From assembly GCA_041694635.1 (NCBI GenBank), contig JBDNHI010000010.1, positions 62,001 to 126,000 of the forward strand: 64,000 nucleotides of DNA, given 5' to 3'. This stretch comes from UBA969 sp041694635. Its GTDB lineage: Bacteria; Planctomycetota; Planctomycetia; Gemmatales; Gemmataceae. The notes under the pieces are model-generated. The model did no database searches, was not told the DNA's origin, and saw only the letters and a list, made by a program, of their open reading frames with translations. A program made the translations under genes and the position numbers. Below are positions 35,378-44,312 of this stretch, one piece after another. Every line of letters begins with the position of its first letter. The stretch's first letter is position 1.

Positions 35378-36052
35378 ATGGCATCTGATAAAGCTCTTTT
35401 AGCACCATCAATACTTGCTGCAGATTTCACGACCCTAGGTGACCAGATTAAGCAAGCTGAACTTGCTGGGGCAAATCGCATTCATATCGATGTGATGGAC
35501 GGCCAATTTGTCCCCAATATAAGTTTTGGAATTCCGGTGATTCAATCGATTCGTAAAGCCACAAAGCTTTGCTTCGAAACCCATCTAATGATAAACCAGC
35601 CAGATAATTTACTAGAAGCTTTTGCTCATGCAGGATCAGACAGCATCATTGTGCATGCAGAAAACACGCCCCATTTACAGCGCACTATCCAACGAATCAA
35701 AGATTTAGGAAAGAAAGCTGGGGTTGCATTAAATCCTGCAACTCCTTTGGGGGTTTTAGATGAAATTTTACCTGAACTTGATCTTGTTTTAATTATGACG
35801 GTAAATCCTGGGTTTGGTGGGCAGAAGTTTTTACATCAAACGCTAGACAAGATTAGAAGATTAAAAAAAACGCTTGAGTTAAAAGGGCTTTCAATCGAAA
35901 TCGAAGTAGATGGGGGCATTGATGCAAAAACTGCAAACCTTGTGGTTTCCGCCGGGGCCAAGGTTTTGGTTGCTGGTTCTGCAATCTTTGGCGACAAAGA
36001 TGGGATAGCAGCAGCCAGCAAGAAAATCTTAGATTCAATCAATCCTTCTTAA
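35378..36052 (+). CDS. rpe: Ribulose-phosphate 3-epimerase
   Basis: A 224-residue TIM-barrel enzyme interconverting ribulose 5-phosphate and xylulose 5-phosphate. Metal-binding His/Asp are in IHIDVMDGQFVPNISFG and HLMI; the phosphate-binding part is VNPGFGGQKF and EVDGGID ... VAGSAIFG. GAGGAG lies 8 bases before the ATG. Member of the pentose phosphate cluster, 24 bases before glk. Confidence 0.95.
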   Translation: MASDKALLAPSILAADFTTLGDQIKQAELAGANRIHIDVMDGQFVPNISFGIPVIQSIRKATKLCFETHLMINQPDNLLEAFAHAGSDSIIVHAENTPHLQRTIQRIKDLGKKAGVALNPATPLGVLDEILPELDLVLIMTVNPGFGGQKFLHQTLDKIRRLKKTLELKGLSIEIEVDGGIDAKTANLVVSAGAKVLVAGSAIFGDKDGIAAASKKILDSINPS

Positions 36053-36075
36053 TTTCTTTTCATTGGAGTTTTTCT

Positions 36076-37071
36076 ATGATCTTAGCAGGCGACATTGGGG
36101 GCACGAAAACGGTTCTTGCGCTTTATTCTGCGAATTCAGAAAACCTTAAACTTATTAAGCAAGCGACTTTTCCTAGCAAAGGGCCTAAAAGCCTTGAAGA
36201 AATTTTGGGGCAATTCCTCGACGGTGAAAAAGATTTACAGATTCAAACAGGTTGCTTTGGGGTTGCAGGTGCTGTAATTGATGGTAGGTGTAAAACCACG
36301 AATCTGCCTTGGGAACTTGATGAATTAAAGCTGGCTGAATTTATAAAAGCTAAAAAGGTCAAACTTTTAAACGACCTCGAAGCCGCTGCTTTTGGTATGC
36401 TTTTTTTAAAGCCTCATGAAAAAATTAGCCTTAATCCTAATTCTAAATCTGGAGCAAAAGGTAATATTGCTGTTATTGCTGCTGGCACTGGTTTGGGTGA
36501 AGCAATCCTTTTCTGGGATGGAGAAAAGCACCATCCATCGGCATCGGAAGGTGGGCACTGCGATTTTGCCCCAACATCAAATATTGAAATCGAGTTATTT
36601 AATTGGCTTAGAACTTTTTACCCGGAGCATGTTAGTTATGAGAGAATGCTATCTGGCCCTGGCATTTTTAATATTTTCAGATTTATTACGGAAACAGGTG
36701 TTGAAAAAGCGACAGAGGCACTTACTTTGCGTTTAAAAAATGAGCCCGATAGTAGTGCAGTCGTTTCTCAAATGGCAATAAGTAATTCTGATCCAGCAGC
36801 CGTGGCGACATTAAACCTTTTTTGTTTAATTTATGGCAAAGAAGCATCCAATTTGACATTAAAATGTTTAGGAACTGGTGGAGTTTATATTGGAGGTGGA
36901 ATAGCCCCAAAAATCCTTACCTTCATGCAAAATGGTAAATTTCTTGAAGGATTCATTTCCAAAGGCAGATTTTTAGGCTTAATGAAATCCATTCCGATTG
37001 AAATTGCTTTAAACCCCGAGGCCCCGCTTATCGGGGCTTCCAATTATGCCGTTAGGCTTTCAAACTCCTAA
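36076..37071 (+). CDS. glk: Glucokinase (Glk family)
   Basis: A 331-residue glucokinase of the E. coli Glk family (not ROK) that phosphorylates glucose with ATP. The phosphate-binding motif LAGDIGGTKTVLALY opens the protein; LLNDLEAAAFGM contains the catalytic Asp; AAGTGLGEAILF is the second phosphate motif; SEGGHCDFAPT and the C-terminal GGVYIGGGIAPK are conserved. GGAG is 8 bases before the ATG. It sits between rpe and a GH63-like glucosidase gene, which suggests that glucose freed by the glucosidase is phosphorylated by this kinase and fed into the pentose phosphate cycle. Confidence 0.93.
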   Translation: MILAGDIGGTKTVLALYSANSENLKLIKQATFPSKGPKSLEEILGQFLDGEKDLQIQTGCFGVAGAVIDGRCKTTNLPWELDELKLAEFIKAKKVKLLNDLEAAAFGMLFLKPHEKISLNPNSKSGAKGNIAVIAAGTGLGEAILFWDGEKHHPSASEGGHCDFAPTSNIEIELFNWLRTFYPEHVSYERMLSGPGIFNIFRFITETGVEKATEALTLRLKNEPDSSAVVSQMAISNSDPAAVATLNLFCLIYGKEASNLTLKCLGTGGVYIGGGIAPKILTFMQNGKFLEGFISKGRFLGLMKSIPIEIALNPEAPLIGASNYAVRLSNS

Positions 37072-37154
37072 CATTTTTTTGCCCATTCCTCTTGATCTGC
37101 TTAACCTGCAGAGTCAAAATAAGATATTAATTAATTTTTTATTAGGGATCATTT

Positions 37155-39845
37155 ATGGCGACTCAAGAACAACAACGGCTTAATGAAATTCAAGACGATG
37201 TTTCTGGATGGAGGCGCTGGGGCCCTTATGTTAGCGAACGCGCTTGGGCTTCGGTTCGGGAAGACTACAGCGCCGACGGCAATGCTTGGGGTTACCTACC
37301 ACACGACCTTGCCCGCAGCAAAGCTTATCGCTGGGGTGAAGACGGCATAGCTGGTATTTGCGACCGGTATCAACTCTTATGCTTTGCACCTGCATTTTGG
37401 AATGGTAAAGATGATATTTTGAAAGAGCGCCTTTTTGGACTTACTTCTGAAGAAGGAAATCATGGCGAAGATGTAAAAGAATATTATTTCCATTTTGATA
37501 ACACCCCCACCCATTCCTATATGAAATATGTTTACAAATATCCTCAGGAAAAATACCCCTATCAAGATTTGGTCAATGTAAATCGTGGGAGAGAAGGAAA
37601 GGGTGAGGAATATGAATTGCTAGACACGGGCATTTTTGATGAGAATCGTTATTTTGACATTAGTATCGAATATGCCAAGACCAATACCGAAGATTTTTGC
37701 ATTCGGATTGAAGCGGTAAACCGTGGGCCAGACCCTGCCCCACTTTATATTCTTCCTCATCTTTGGTTTCGAAATACTTGGTCGTGGGATGAAAATGCCT
37801 GGAGTCCTGAAGGGAACCCAGAGCCAAGCATCAGTCCAGGACCCGAGGGCCCAGGCTTTATCAGCGTTATATCAGATGATTCTCAACTGGAAACCTTAAA
37901 AGACATCCCGTCATATTACCGTCTGGGGCAACGCATTCTTTACGGCCCAAGAAACGGGACCGCACTTTTTACTTACAATGAAACCAACGGGCCTGTTGTC
38001 TTCGGCAAAGGTAGCCTTTCTCGCAAGCCATACACCAAAGATGCGTTTCACAGACATATCGTGAATGGTGAAAACACAGTTAACCCAAAACCTCATGGCA
38101 CAAAATCTGCTCTTTGCTATCATTTCCCTGCGATTGCTCCTGGGGCTACTCAGGTACTTCACCTTAGGCTTTCTGACAACAACAACCTCAGCAAACCTCT
38201 TGCTGAGGTTGATAGCATTATTAAAATCAGAAAAGAGGAAGCAGATGAATTTTACAACTCCATCCACCCTAAAGAAGCCACAGCCGATGAGAAGATGATT
38301 CAAAGGCAAGCTTTTGCTGGTTTATTATGGACCAAGCAAAACTACATTTTCAATGTGCACCTTTGGCTAGATGGTGACAACCCTAAATCGCCGCCTCCTG
38401 AATCTCGAAAAACCATCCGAAATACTCATTGGAGACATCTAAACTCTCTTAGAGTACTAATACCTTGCGAAAAGTGGGAATATCCGTGGTTTGCAGCTTG
38501 GGACTTAGCTTTCACCTGCCCAGCCATTGCACGAGTTGATCCTAAATTCGCTAAAGAGCAACTTTATTTCTTACTCTTTGAACAGTTCCAACATCCAAAT
38601 GGCCAGATACCAGCATATGAGTGGGAATTCTCTGATCTTAACCCACCGGTTCATGCTTGGTCCGTATGGCGCATTTACAATATGGAACGCATACAAACGG
38701 GGAAGGCTGACCGCGACTTCTTAGAGCGATGCTTCCACAAGCTCATCATTAATTTCGCCTGGTGGATTAACAAGGTTGATAGCCAAGGAAATAACATCTT
38801 CGAAGGTGGTTTCCTTGGTATGGATAATATCACAGTGGTTGATCGAAGTATGAAAATGTCAGATGGCTCGGTTCTTGAACAATCTGATGCAGGAGGTTAT
38901 ATGGGTATGTTCTGCCTTAACCTTATGCGTATTGCCCTTGAACTGGCTAAGGAAAACAGAGTCTACGAAGGCTTAGCAATTAAATTCTTCCAGCATTATG
39001 CCTATGTTGCTGGTGCTATGAAGCATATGGGAAATCGTAACTATCAACTCTGGGATGAAGAAGATGGTTTCTTTTATGATGTCCTTCGTTACCCCGACGG
39101 TAATTTCAAAAAGTTTAAATTGCGATCGCTTGTAGGCCTTGTTCCGTTGTTTGCAGTTGAGCGTATAGAAATGGAATGGATCAAGCCTTTCAAGGAATTT
39201 TCTTCGAACTTCCTTTGGTTCATCAAGAACAGGCAAGATCTTGTTAAGAATGTTGTACACAAAACTGAAGAAGATGGCAAAGTATCCTACGCACTTACCA
39301 TTGTTGATGAAAACCAACTCTCAAGGTTGATGCACAGGCTTTACAATGAATCAGAATTCCTTTCTGATTTTGGTATTCGTAGTCTTTCCAAATCTCACTT
39401 ACAAAATCCATTTGTTTATGATGGGATCAAAGTAGGTTATGAACCTGCGGAAAGTGATTCAAAGCTAAAAGGTGGGAATTCAAATTGGCGAGGTCCAATT
39501 TGGTTCCCTACTTCTTTCCTGCTAATCGAATCTATTCGAAAATTAGGCAAAGCTTTTGGACCACGATTTTCCGTCAATACGCCAGCAAGCCACGGAGCCC
39601 CAATCACTTTCCCTGTGATGGCAAAAGATATTGCCGACAGGCTCATTAAAATATTCACAAGAAACAAAAGTGGCAACCGTCCCGTTCACGGAAGATATAA
39701 AAAATTTCAGGACGACCCTAACTGGCGCGATTTTATCCTTTTTTATGAATATTTTAATGGAGATACGGGCGAAGGCCTTGGGGCACCTCATCAAACTGGC
39801 TGGACTGGGCTAGTTGCGTCCCTCATCGATGAATGGCGTAAATAA
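37155..39845 (+). CDS. GH63-like glucosidase (MGH1-type)
   Basis: An 896-residue cytosolic glycoside hydrolase-like protein without signal peptide. The N-terminal half is beta-sandwich-like, the C-terminal half an alpha/alpha-barrel as in GH63. WEYPWFAAWDLAF near 435-447 likely holds the catalytic acid; WRGPIWFPTSFLLIE near 780 likely holds the base. Members of this group act on alpha-glucosides such as glucosylglycerate, mannosylglycerate or oligosaccharide ends; the substrate is not decided. It is last in the plus-strand sugar-phosphate cluster, 83 bases after glk. Confidence 0.87.
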   Translation: MATQEQQRLNEIQDDVSGWRRWGPYVSERAWASVREDYSADGNAWGYLPHDLARSKAYRWGEDGIAGICDRYQLLCFAPAFWNGKDDILKERLFGLTSEEGNHGEDVKEYYFHFDNTPTHSYMKYVYKYPQEKYPYQDLVNVNRGREGKGEEYELLDTGIFDENRYFDISIEYAKTNTEDFCIRIEAVNRGPDPAPLYILPHLWFRNTWSWDENAWSPEGNPEPSISPGPEGPGFISVISDDSQLETLKDIPSYYRLGQRILYGPRNGTALFTYNETNGPVVFGKGSLSRKPYTKDAFHRHIVNGENTVNPKPHGTKSALCYHFPAIAPGATQVLHLRLSDNNNLSKPLAEVDSIIKIRKEEADEFYNSIHPKEATADEKMIQRQAFAGLLWTKQNYIFNVHLWLDGDNPKSPPPESRKTIRNTHWRHLNSLRVLIPCEKWEYPWFAAWDLAFTCPAIARVDPKFAKEQLYFLLFEQFQHPNGQIPAYEWEFSDLNPPVHAWSVWRIYNMERIQTGKADRDFLERCFHKLIINFAWWINKVDSQGNNIFEGGFLGMDNITVVDRSMKMSDGSVLEQSDAGGYMGMFCLNLMRIALELAKENRVYEGLAIKFFQHYAYVAGAMKHMGNRNYQLWDEEDGFFYDVLRYPDGNFKKFKLRSLVGLVPLFAVERIEMEWIKPFKEFSSNFLWFIKNRQDLVKNVVHKTEEDGKVSYALTIVDENQLSRLMHRLYNESEFLSDFGIRSLSKSHLQNPFVYDGIKVGYEPAESDSKLKGGNSNWRGPIWFPTSFLLIESIRKLGKAFGPRFSVNTPASHGAPITFPVMAKDIADRLIKIFTRNKSGNRPVHGRYKKFQDDPNWRDFILFYEYFNGDTGEGLGAPHQTGWTGLVASLIDEWRK

Positions 39846-39877
39846 CCTTTCATCTTGATCCTTTTTATCCTTCCGTG

Positions 39878-39903
39878 GTATTTAAACCTTAGCGTTTAAA
39901 TAC
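39878..39903 (+). terminator. AT-rich inverted repeat after the glucosidase gene
   Basis: GTATTTAAAC (39878-39887) and GTTTAAATAC (39894-39903) form a perfect 10-bp stem with a 6-base loop, followed by TTTA. It lies 33 bases after the stop and 28 before the next ATG, so it is a weak terminator or possibly a regulatory hairpin for the glycosyltransferase gene. Confidence 0.45.
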
Positions 39904-39931
39904 TTTACATCGCATTCTTATTGGCGATTCT

Positions 39932-41977
39932 ATGGAAGCTGCTAAATCCACTGCTAACCCCGTGACCTTCATACCCCTGAAAATTGTCACCGCAGACCTA
40001 CAGCACTCACAACTTCCTTCAGCGGAAGACTTTCGCTTTCTCCAATGCTGCCTTCAAGAAAAAGAGCAAGAACTTTTACAGACCCGACTGAAACTCCAAA
40101 CCATCGAAAACCACCTTGGATGGAAAATCGTTAAAAGACTCGATCCTTTCACAAAGTTCTTTTTCCCTACAAGTTCTATTCAATCCAAAGCTTTTTATAA
40201 AAGTCTCACCTATTTAAAAACATTTCTAAAATCAATAAGTCCTAAAAAATCACAACTCGGAGCGGTAGAACTTTCGGATGGCTATGATCAATGGATAAAT
40301 GCAAATGAACCTACTGCCGATGCCTTAGAAAAGCAAAACCTCTTTTCATTTTCTTACCAGCCGAAAATTAGTATTGTGACCCCAACTTGGAATACTCCCC
40401 AACTTTGTTTAAAAGAAATGATAGATTCAGTTTTAAACCAAACTTATTCGAATTGGGAATTATGCATTGCCGATGGGTATAGTACCTCAGAAGAAACCAA
40501 AAATATTATTGCGGAATATGCTCGCGGTGATTCTAGAATTCGGGTTGCTTTCCTTGATGAAAATTTAGGGATTGCAGGCAATTCCAATGCTGCTCTTAAC
40601 CTTGCTTCGGGCGATTTTATTACACTGCTTGATCACGATGACACCTTAGCACCTTTTGCATTGCACGAAGTTGTTTTGCAACTTCAAGAATCAGATTCTG
40701 AAGTTGATATTCTTTATTCAGACGAAGATTTCATAAATGCGAGTGGCAAAAAAAGATTCAACCCAACCTTCAAACCTGCTTTTGGATGGGATACGATAAG
40801 AAGCCATAATTATATTTGCCACCTTTTGGTGATTCGATCTGAACTAATTAAAAAAACAGGCGGGTTTCGCAAAGGTTTTGACGGGTCACAAGATTACGAT
40901 TTAGTTTTAAGGACCTGCGAACAAGCGCGTAAGATTGTCCATATTCCAAAAATCCTTTATCATTGGCGCGTTCACCCCGCTTCTACAGCAGGAAATCCAA
41001 ATGCAAAAAATTATGCCCACGAGGCGGGGAGAAAAGCTCTCCAAGAGCATTTGGATCGCAACTTCCTTTCTGGCCAAGCCACTAACGGATTAGCAACGGG
41101 CCTTTATCAAACGATTTACCACCATTCCAGTTGGCCTTTAATTTCAATCATCATTCCTTCTAAAGATCAAGTAGTTTCACTTGATACCTGCATCAAATCG
41201 ACCAAAAAAAGCAACTACCCAAACCTTGAATTTATAATCTTAGAAAACGGGAGTAAAGAAAATGAAACTTTTAAACTTTATGATTCTCTCAAACAAGATA
41301 ACCGTTTTAAAATTGTTCCCTGGTCCGAACCTTTCAGCTATGCGGCAATAAATAATCTTGGCGCAAATATCGCCTGTGGAGAACTCCTTTTATTCCTTAA
41401 CAACGATGTCGAATCTTTGAAAACTGAAAACCTCTTTCGTATGGCCGAACACGCTCTTAGACCCGAAGTTGGCGCTGTAGGAGCTGCTCTGTTTTACCCC
41501 GACCAGACCTTACAACACGCTGGCGTTATTTTGGCTATGACTGGGATTGCTGGCCATTCTATGAGGCTTACACCAAAAGGTAAATTAGGTTATGGCTTCC
41601 GAATGGCCACCACAAGAAATGTTAATTGCGTCACTGGGGCTTGCCTTATGATGTCCAAACGAGTTTTTCTTGAACTTGGGGGGTTTGATGAAAACCTCGC
41701 CATCGCATTTAATGACATAGACCTATGCCTAAAAGCTAGAGATAAAGGGCTTTCTGTGGTTTACACACCACATGCGGAGTTCACTCATTACGAGTCAAAA
41801 ACTCGTGGCCCCGAAGACACCCCTGCGAAAATTGCAAGGTTCCAAAAAGAAATCAATTACTTTAAATCTAAATGGCAATATGAATTAATTTCGGGCGATG
41901 AATTTTACAGCCCTAACCTTGACCCAGAATCTGAAACACCTTGCATTAATACTAAAAAAAACCCTTATGATCGATAA
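39932..41977 (+). CDS. Tandem GT2 glycosyltransferase
   Basis: A 681-residue protein with two GT2 (GT-A fold) domains. The N-terminal 60-90 residues form a coiled-coil-like helix with LQEKEQELLQTRLKL, then an LGWKIVKRLDPF motif typical of O-antigen type transferases. Domain 1 starts near residue 148 (ISIVTPTWNTP) and has the metal motif DHDDT near 230; domain 2 starts near 405 (ISIIIPSKDQ) and has NNDVES near 490, with a GGFDENLAIAFNDIDLCLKA acceptor-side motif. It probably extends a surface polysaccharide by two sugars. The next gene, another GT2, overlaps its end by 11 bases. Confidence 0.9.
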   Translation: MEAAKSTANPVTFIPLKIVTADLQHSQLPSAEDFRFLQCCLQEKEQELLQTRLKLQTIENHLGWKIVKRLDPFTKFFFPTSSIQSKAFYKSLTYLKTFLKSISPKKSQLGAVELSDGYDQWINANEPTADALEKQNLFSFSYQPKISIVTPTWNTPQLCLKEMIDSVLNQTYSNWELCIADGYSTSEETKNIIAEYARGDSRIRVAFLDENLGIAGNSNAALNLASGDFITLLDHDDTLAPFALHEVVLQLQESDSEVDILYSDEDFINASGKKRFNPTFKPAFGWDTIRSHNYICHLLVIRSELIKKTGGFRKGFDGSQDYDLVLRTCEQARKIVHIPKILYHWRVHPASTAGNPNAKNYAHEAGRKALQEHLDRNFLSGQATNGLATGLYQTIYHHSSWPLISIIIPSKDQVVSLDTCIKSTKKSNYPNLEFIILENGSKENETFKLYDSLKQDNRFKIVPWSEPFSYAAINNLGANIACGELLLFLNNDVESLKTENLFRMAEHALRPEVGAVGAALFYPDQTLQHAGVILAMTGIAGHSMRLTPKGKLGYGFRMATTRNVNCVTGACLMMSKRVFLELGGFDENLAIAFNDIDLCLKARDKGLSVVYTPHAEFTHYESKTRGPEDTPAKIARFQKEINYFKSKWQYELISGDEFYSPNLDPESETPCINTKKNPYDR

Positions 41978-43046
41978 AATTAATAAAACACCTGAAGTTT
42001 TTACCATCAAGGAAGATCGACCTTTTGTTTCAGTTATCATTGTGAATTTCAATGGATTAAAGTTCCTTGAAAATTGCTTTAACTCCGTTAAAAAACAAGA
42101 TTACTCATCAAATAATTTTGAAATCATTTTAATCGACAATGCATCTTCAGATGGTTCTGTTGAATACATCAAAAAAAATCACCCTGAAATCCTTTTAATT
42201 GAAGCAGGTAAAAATTTAGGTTTTGCAGCGGGCAACAATTTAGGTTTCAAACACGCAAAAGGTACTCTCTTTGCGTTACTCAATAACGATACTGAAGTGC
42301 CAACAAATTGGATTTCCACCCTGGTTCAAACTATGCTTGAATCAAATAAAATTGGATTGGTCACTTGCAAAATACTTTTCTATGCAGAACGACAAACTTT
42401 GAATAGCGCAGGACTTCAATTGCTTGAGGATGGTAGAGGTTACGATCGTGGATTTTTGGAAAAAGATGTTGGGCAATTCAACAGGAAAGAAGATGTTTTT
42501 GCAGCCTGTGGGGCTTCGGTTCTCTTAAGAAAAGAAATGCTCCAAGAGATTGGAACTTTTGATGACCGCCTTTTTATGTATTATGAAGATTTAGATTTAG
42601 CTTGGCGGGCTAGACTGAAGAATTGGCAATGTATTTATACTCCATCTACAGAAATTTACCATATTCATTGTGGTAGTTCGATTGCTTGGTCCGATTTTTT
42701 TACTTTTCATGTTGAACGAAATCGAGCTTTGGTCTGCATTAAAAACGCACATCTCAGTATGGCAATGCGGTGCTTTGCTATCATCATAGTTAAATCTTTA
42801 ATGAAAATACTTAGCGCCCTCTTTCAATCGATATTTTATAAAGAAAAAATAAAAGTTGCAGCTACCTACTCAAGGGTACTGGTATCCCTTTTAGTGAATC
42901 TTCCTGCATTTTGGATTAGTCGCATAACAATTCAAAATCAGAGAGAGTGCACCACAAAAAACATAAAAGAATTATTGACCCCCGTGCCTCAATTTAAGGG
43001 CAAGTTAGATAAAAAGCTTGCCCCAGAGTTAAAGCGTTGCGCCTAA
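41967..43046 (+). CDS. GT2 family glycosyltransferase
   Basis: A 359-residue GT2 enzyme. The nucleotide-binding start is VSVIIVNFNGLKFLENC near residue 22, followed by NNDTEV (metal motif) near 105 and DDRLFMYYEDLDLAWRARLK near 205, a pattern typical of rhamnosyl- or related transferases. The C-terminal 100 residues contain hydrophobic, possibly membrane-associated helices (AMRCFAIIIVKSLMKIL, then VSLLVNLPAFWIS). The start at 41967 overlaps the preceding GT2 by 11 bases, indicating coupling. With its partner it forms a small polysaccharide-building pair; no transporter or polymerase genes for the polymer are nearby. Confidence 0.9.
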   Translation: MIDKINKTPEVFTIKEDRPFVSVIIVNFNGLKFLENCFNSVKKQDYSSNNFEIILIDNASSDGSVEYIKKNHPEILLIEAGKNLGFAAGNNLGFKHAKGTLFALLNNDTEVPTNWISTLVQTMLESNKIGLVTCKILFYAERQTLNSAGLQLLEDGRGYDRGFLEKDVGQFNRKEDVFAACGASVLLRKEMLQEIGTFDDRLFMYYEDLDLAWRARLKNWQCIYTPSTEIYHIHCGSSIAWSDFFTFHVERNRALVCIKNAHLSMAMRCFAIIIVKSLMKILSALFQSIFYKEKIKVAATYSRVLVSLLVNLPAFWISRITIQNQRECTTKNIKELLTPVPQFKGKLDKKLAPELKRCA

Positions 43047-43116
43047 ATAATTGCTTAATCTTTTCAATCCGCTAAAATAACTAATAGTTAATCATTTGTA
43101 TTTTCTGGGAGTTTTC

Positions 43117-43524
43117 ATGGCTGGTGTAAACCCTTATATTGAACAGGCAAAATTTGAAAAACCTACAAAAAGGTTTAGCATTACTTTTCTTCCTGATAAT
43201 AAAACTTTTGAAGTTGATCCAGATAAAATACCTTATAATCGAACTGGATTGCCCGGTAGCATTTTAGATATTGCATATGCTGCTGGAGTTGACATCGATC
43301 ACGCTTGTGGCGGTGTTTGCGCTTGCTCTACCTGCCACATAATTATTAAATCTGGCCTTAATAGTTGCAACCAAGCAACCGAAGATGAACAAGATATGCT
43401 AGATGAAGCCCGAGGCGTAACGACTGAATCTCGCCTGAGTTGTCAATGTGTGCCTAATGGAACGCAAGATTTAGTGGTTGAAGTGCCAGCTTGGTCGAGA
43501 AATATGATTAAAGAAGGCCACTAA
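43117..43524 (+). CDS. 2Fe-2S ferredoxin, adrenodoxin/ISC type
   Basis: A 135-residue electron carrier with one 2Fe-2S cluster. Ligands C64, C70 and C73 (CX5CX2C, HACGGVCACSTCH) plus C109 in RLSCQC fit the adrenodoxin/Fdx-type pattern. Three further cysteines (68, 84, 111) are present. There is a 15-residue N-terminal extension and a short C-terminal tail. The start is ATG 43117, with GGGAG five bases upstream. The usual partners (isc genes or a P450) are not nearby, so the electron acceptor is unknown. Confidence 0.9.
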   Translation: MAGVNPYIEQAKFEKPTKRFSITFLPDNKTFEVDPDKIPYNRTGLPGSILDIAYAAGVDIDHACGGVCACSTCHIIIKSGLNSCNQATEDEQDMLDEARGVTTESRLSCQCVPNGTQDLVVEVPAWSRNMIKEGH

Positions 43525-43723
43525 ACTATTGTTTCAAAAATTTCTTTCATAGCTTTTGAACTGCATCCACCCAAATCTATTAAATTATTTTCTCTAATAA
43601 AAGCCAAAGTTGTTTGAATCATTACTAATTTTGACAAGTGATAAAAACCTACTCTATAAAAGAAATACTAAGACACAATTAAAAATTTAATTTAAGCGTA
43701 TCGGTATATATTGCTAATAAAAT

Positions 43724-44194
43724 TTATGACTGGGGTTCTTCGTGATCTGCTTCACAATTATCGTCACAATGATTTGCAAGGTGATGCTTTTCTAATTGTT
43801 GTTTATCCATATGCCAACCACAATCGTTACAACTTGGGGTAGAAACATAACAAGCATTACAATAAAGAGGGCCACCCAACAAGAATTGTTCCATCCGCGA
43901 ACGGCTTTCTTTACTCAAATCATCTGCTTCGAAAGGCACTTCAATTTTATCACCACATCCAGCACAAGCACGGTGCTTAAATTCTTCCATTAGTGGCAAG
44001 AAATGACCATTTACAACACGAGTAACAACTCCAGCACCTTTACATAGTGGGCAAGAAACACCGAGCTGAGCCGCAATTGCCTTGCGGATAAAAGCACTTT
44101 TATTAGGTAGGCTATTTAAAAGTTCCGCAAGTTCTTGTTCTACTTTAAAAGCAACAACCGTAGTTTTTGCAGTTTTAGATACCTTTTTTGTCAT
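43724..44194 (-). CDS. Ribbon-helix-helix DNA-binding protein with four CXXC motifs
   Basis: A 156-residue protein. Residues 12-45 look like a ribbon-helix-helix domain (strand TTVVAFKVEQ, helix ELAELLNSL, turn NK, helix SAFIRKAIAAQL), the DNA-binding fold of CopG/NikR/MetJ. It is followed by four CXXC pairs (48/51, 77/80, 112/115, 122/125), two more cysteines (143, 147) and several histidines in the tail (HMDKQQLEKHHLANHC). This suggests bound zinc or a sensed metal. ATG 44194 follows GAGG at 6 bases. It diverges from an oversized solute-binding protein gene with 118 bases between, which may hold its operator. The role as regulator is inferred from the fold, not shown. Confidence 0.72.
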   Translation of the reverse strand: MTKKVSKTAKTTVVAFKVEQELAELLNSLPNKSAFIRKAIAAQLGVSCPLCKGAGVVTRVVNGHFLPLMEEFKHRACAGCGDKIEVPFEADDLSKESRSRMEQFLLGGPLYCNACYVSTPSCNDCGWHMDKQQLEKHHLANHCDDNCEADHEEPQS

Positions 44195-44312
44195 AACAAA
44201 CCTCATTTTAATTATTACCAATATGCTCAATATTAACATATATTATAATGTATAACTACTGACTTTAAAGATTAGTTTGACTTAATCATTCTGGGTAATT
44301 GAACAAAAAAAT

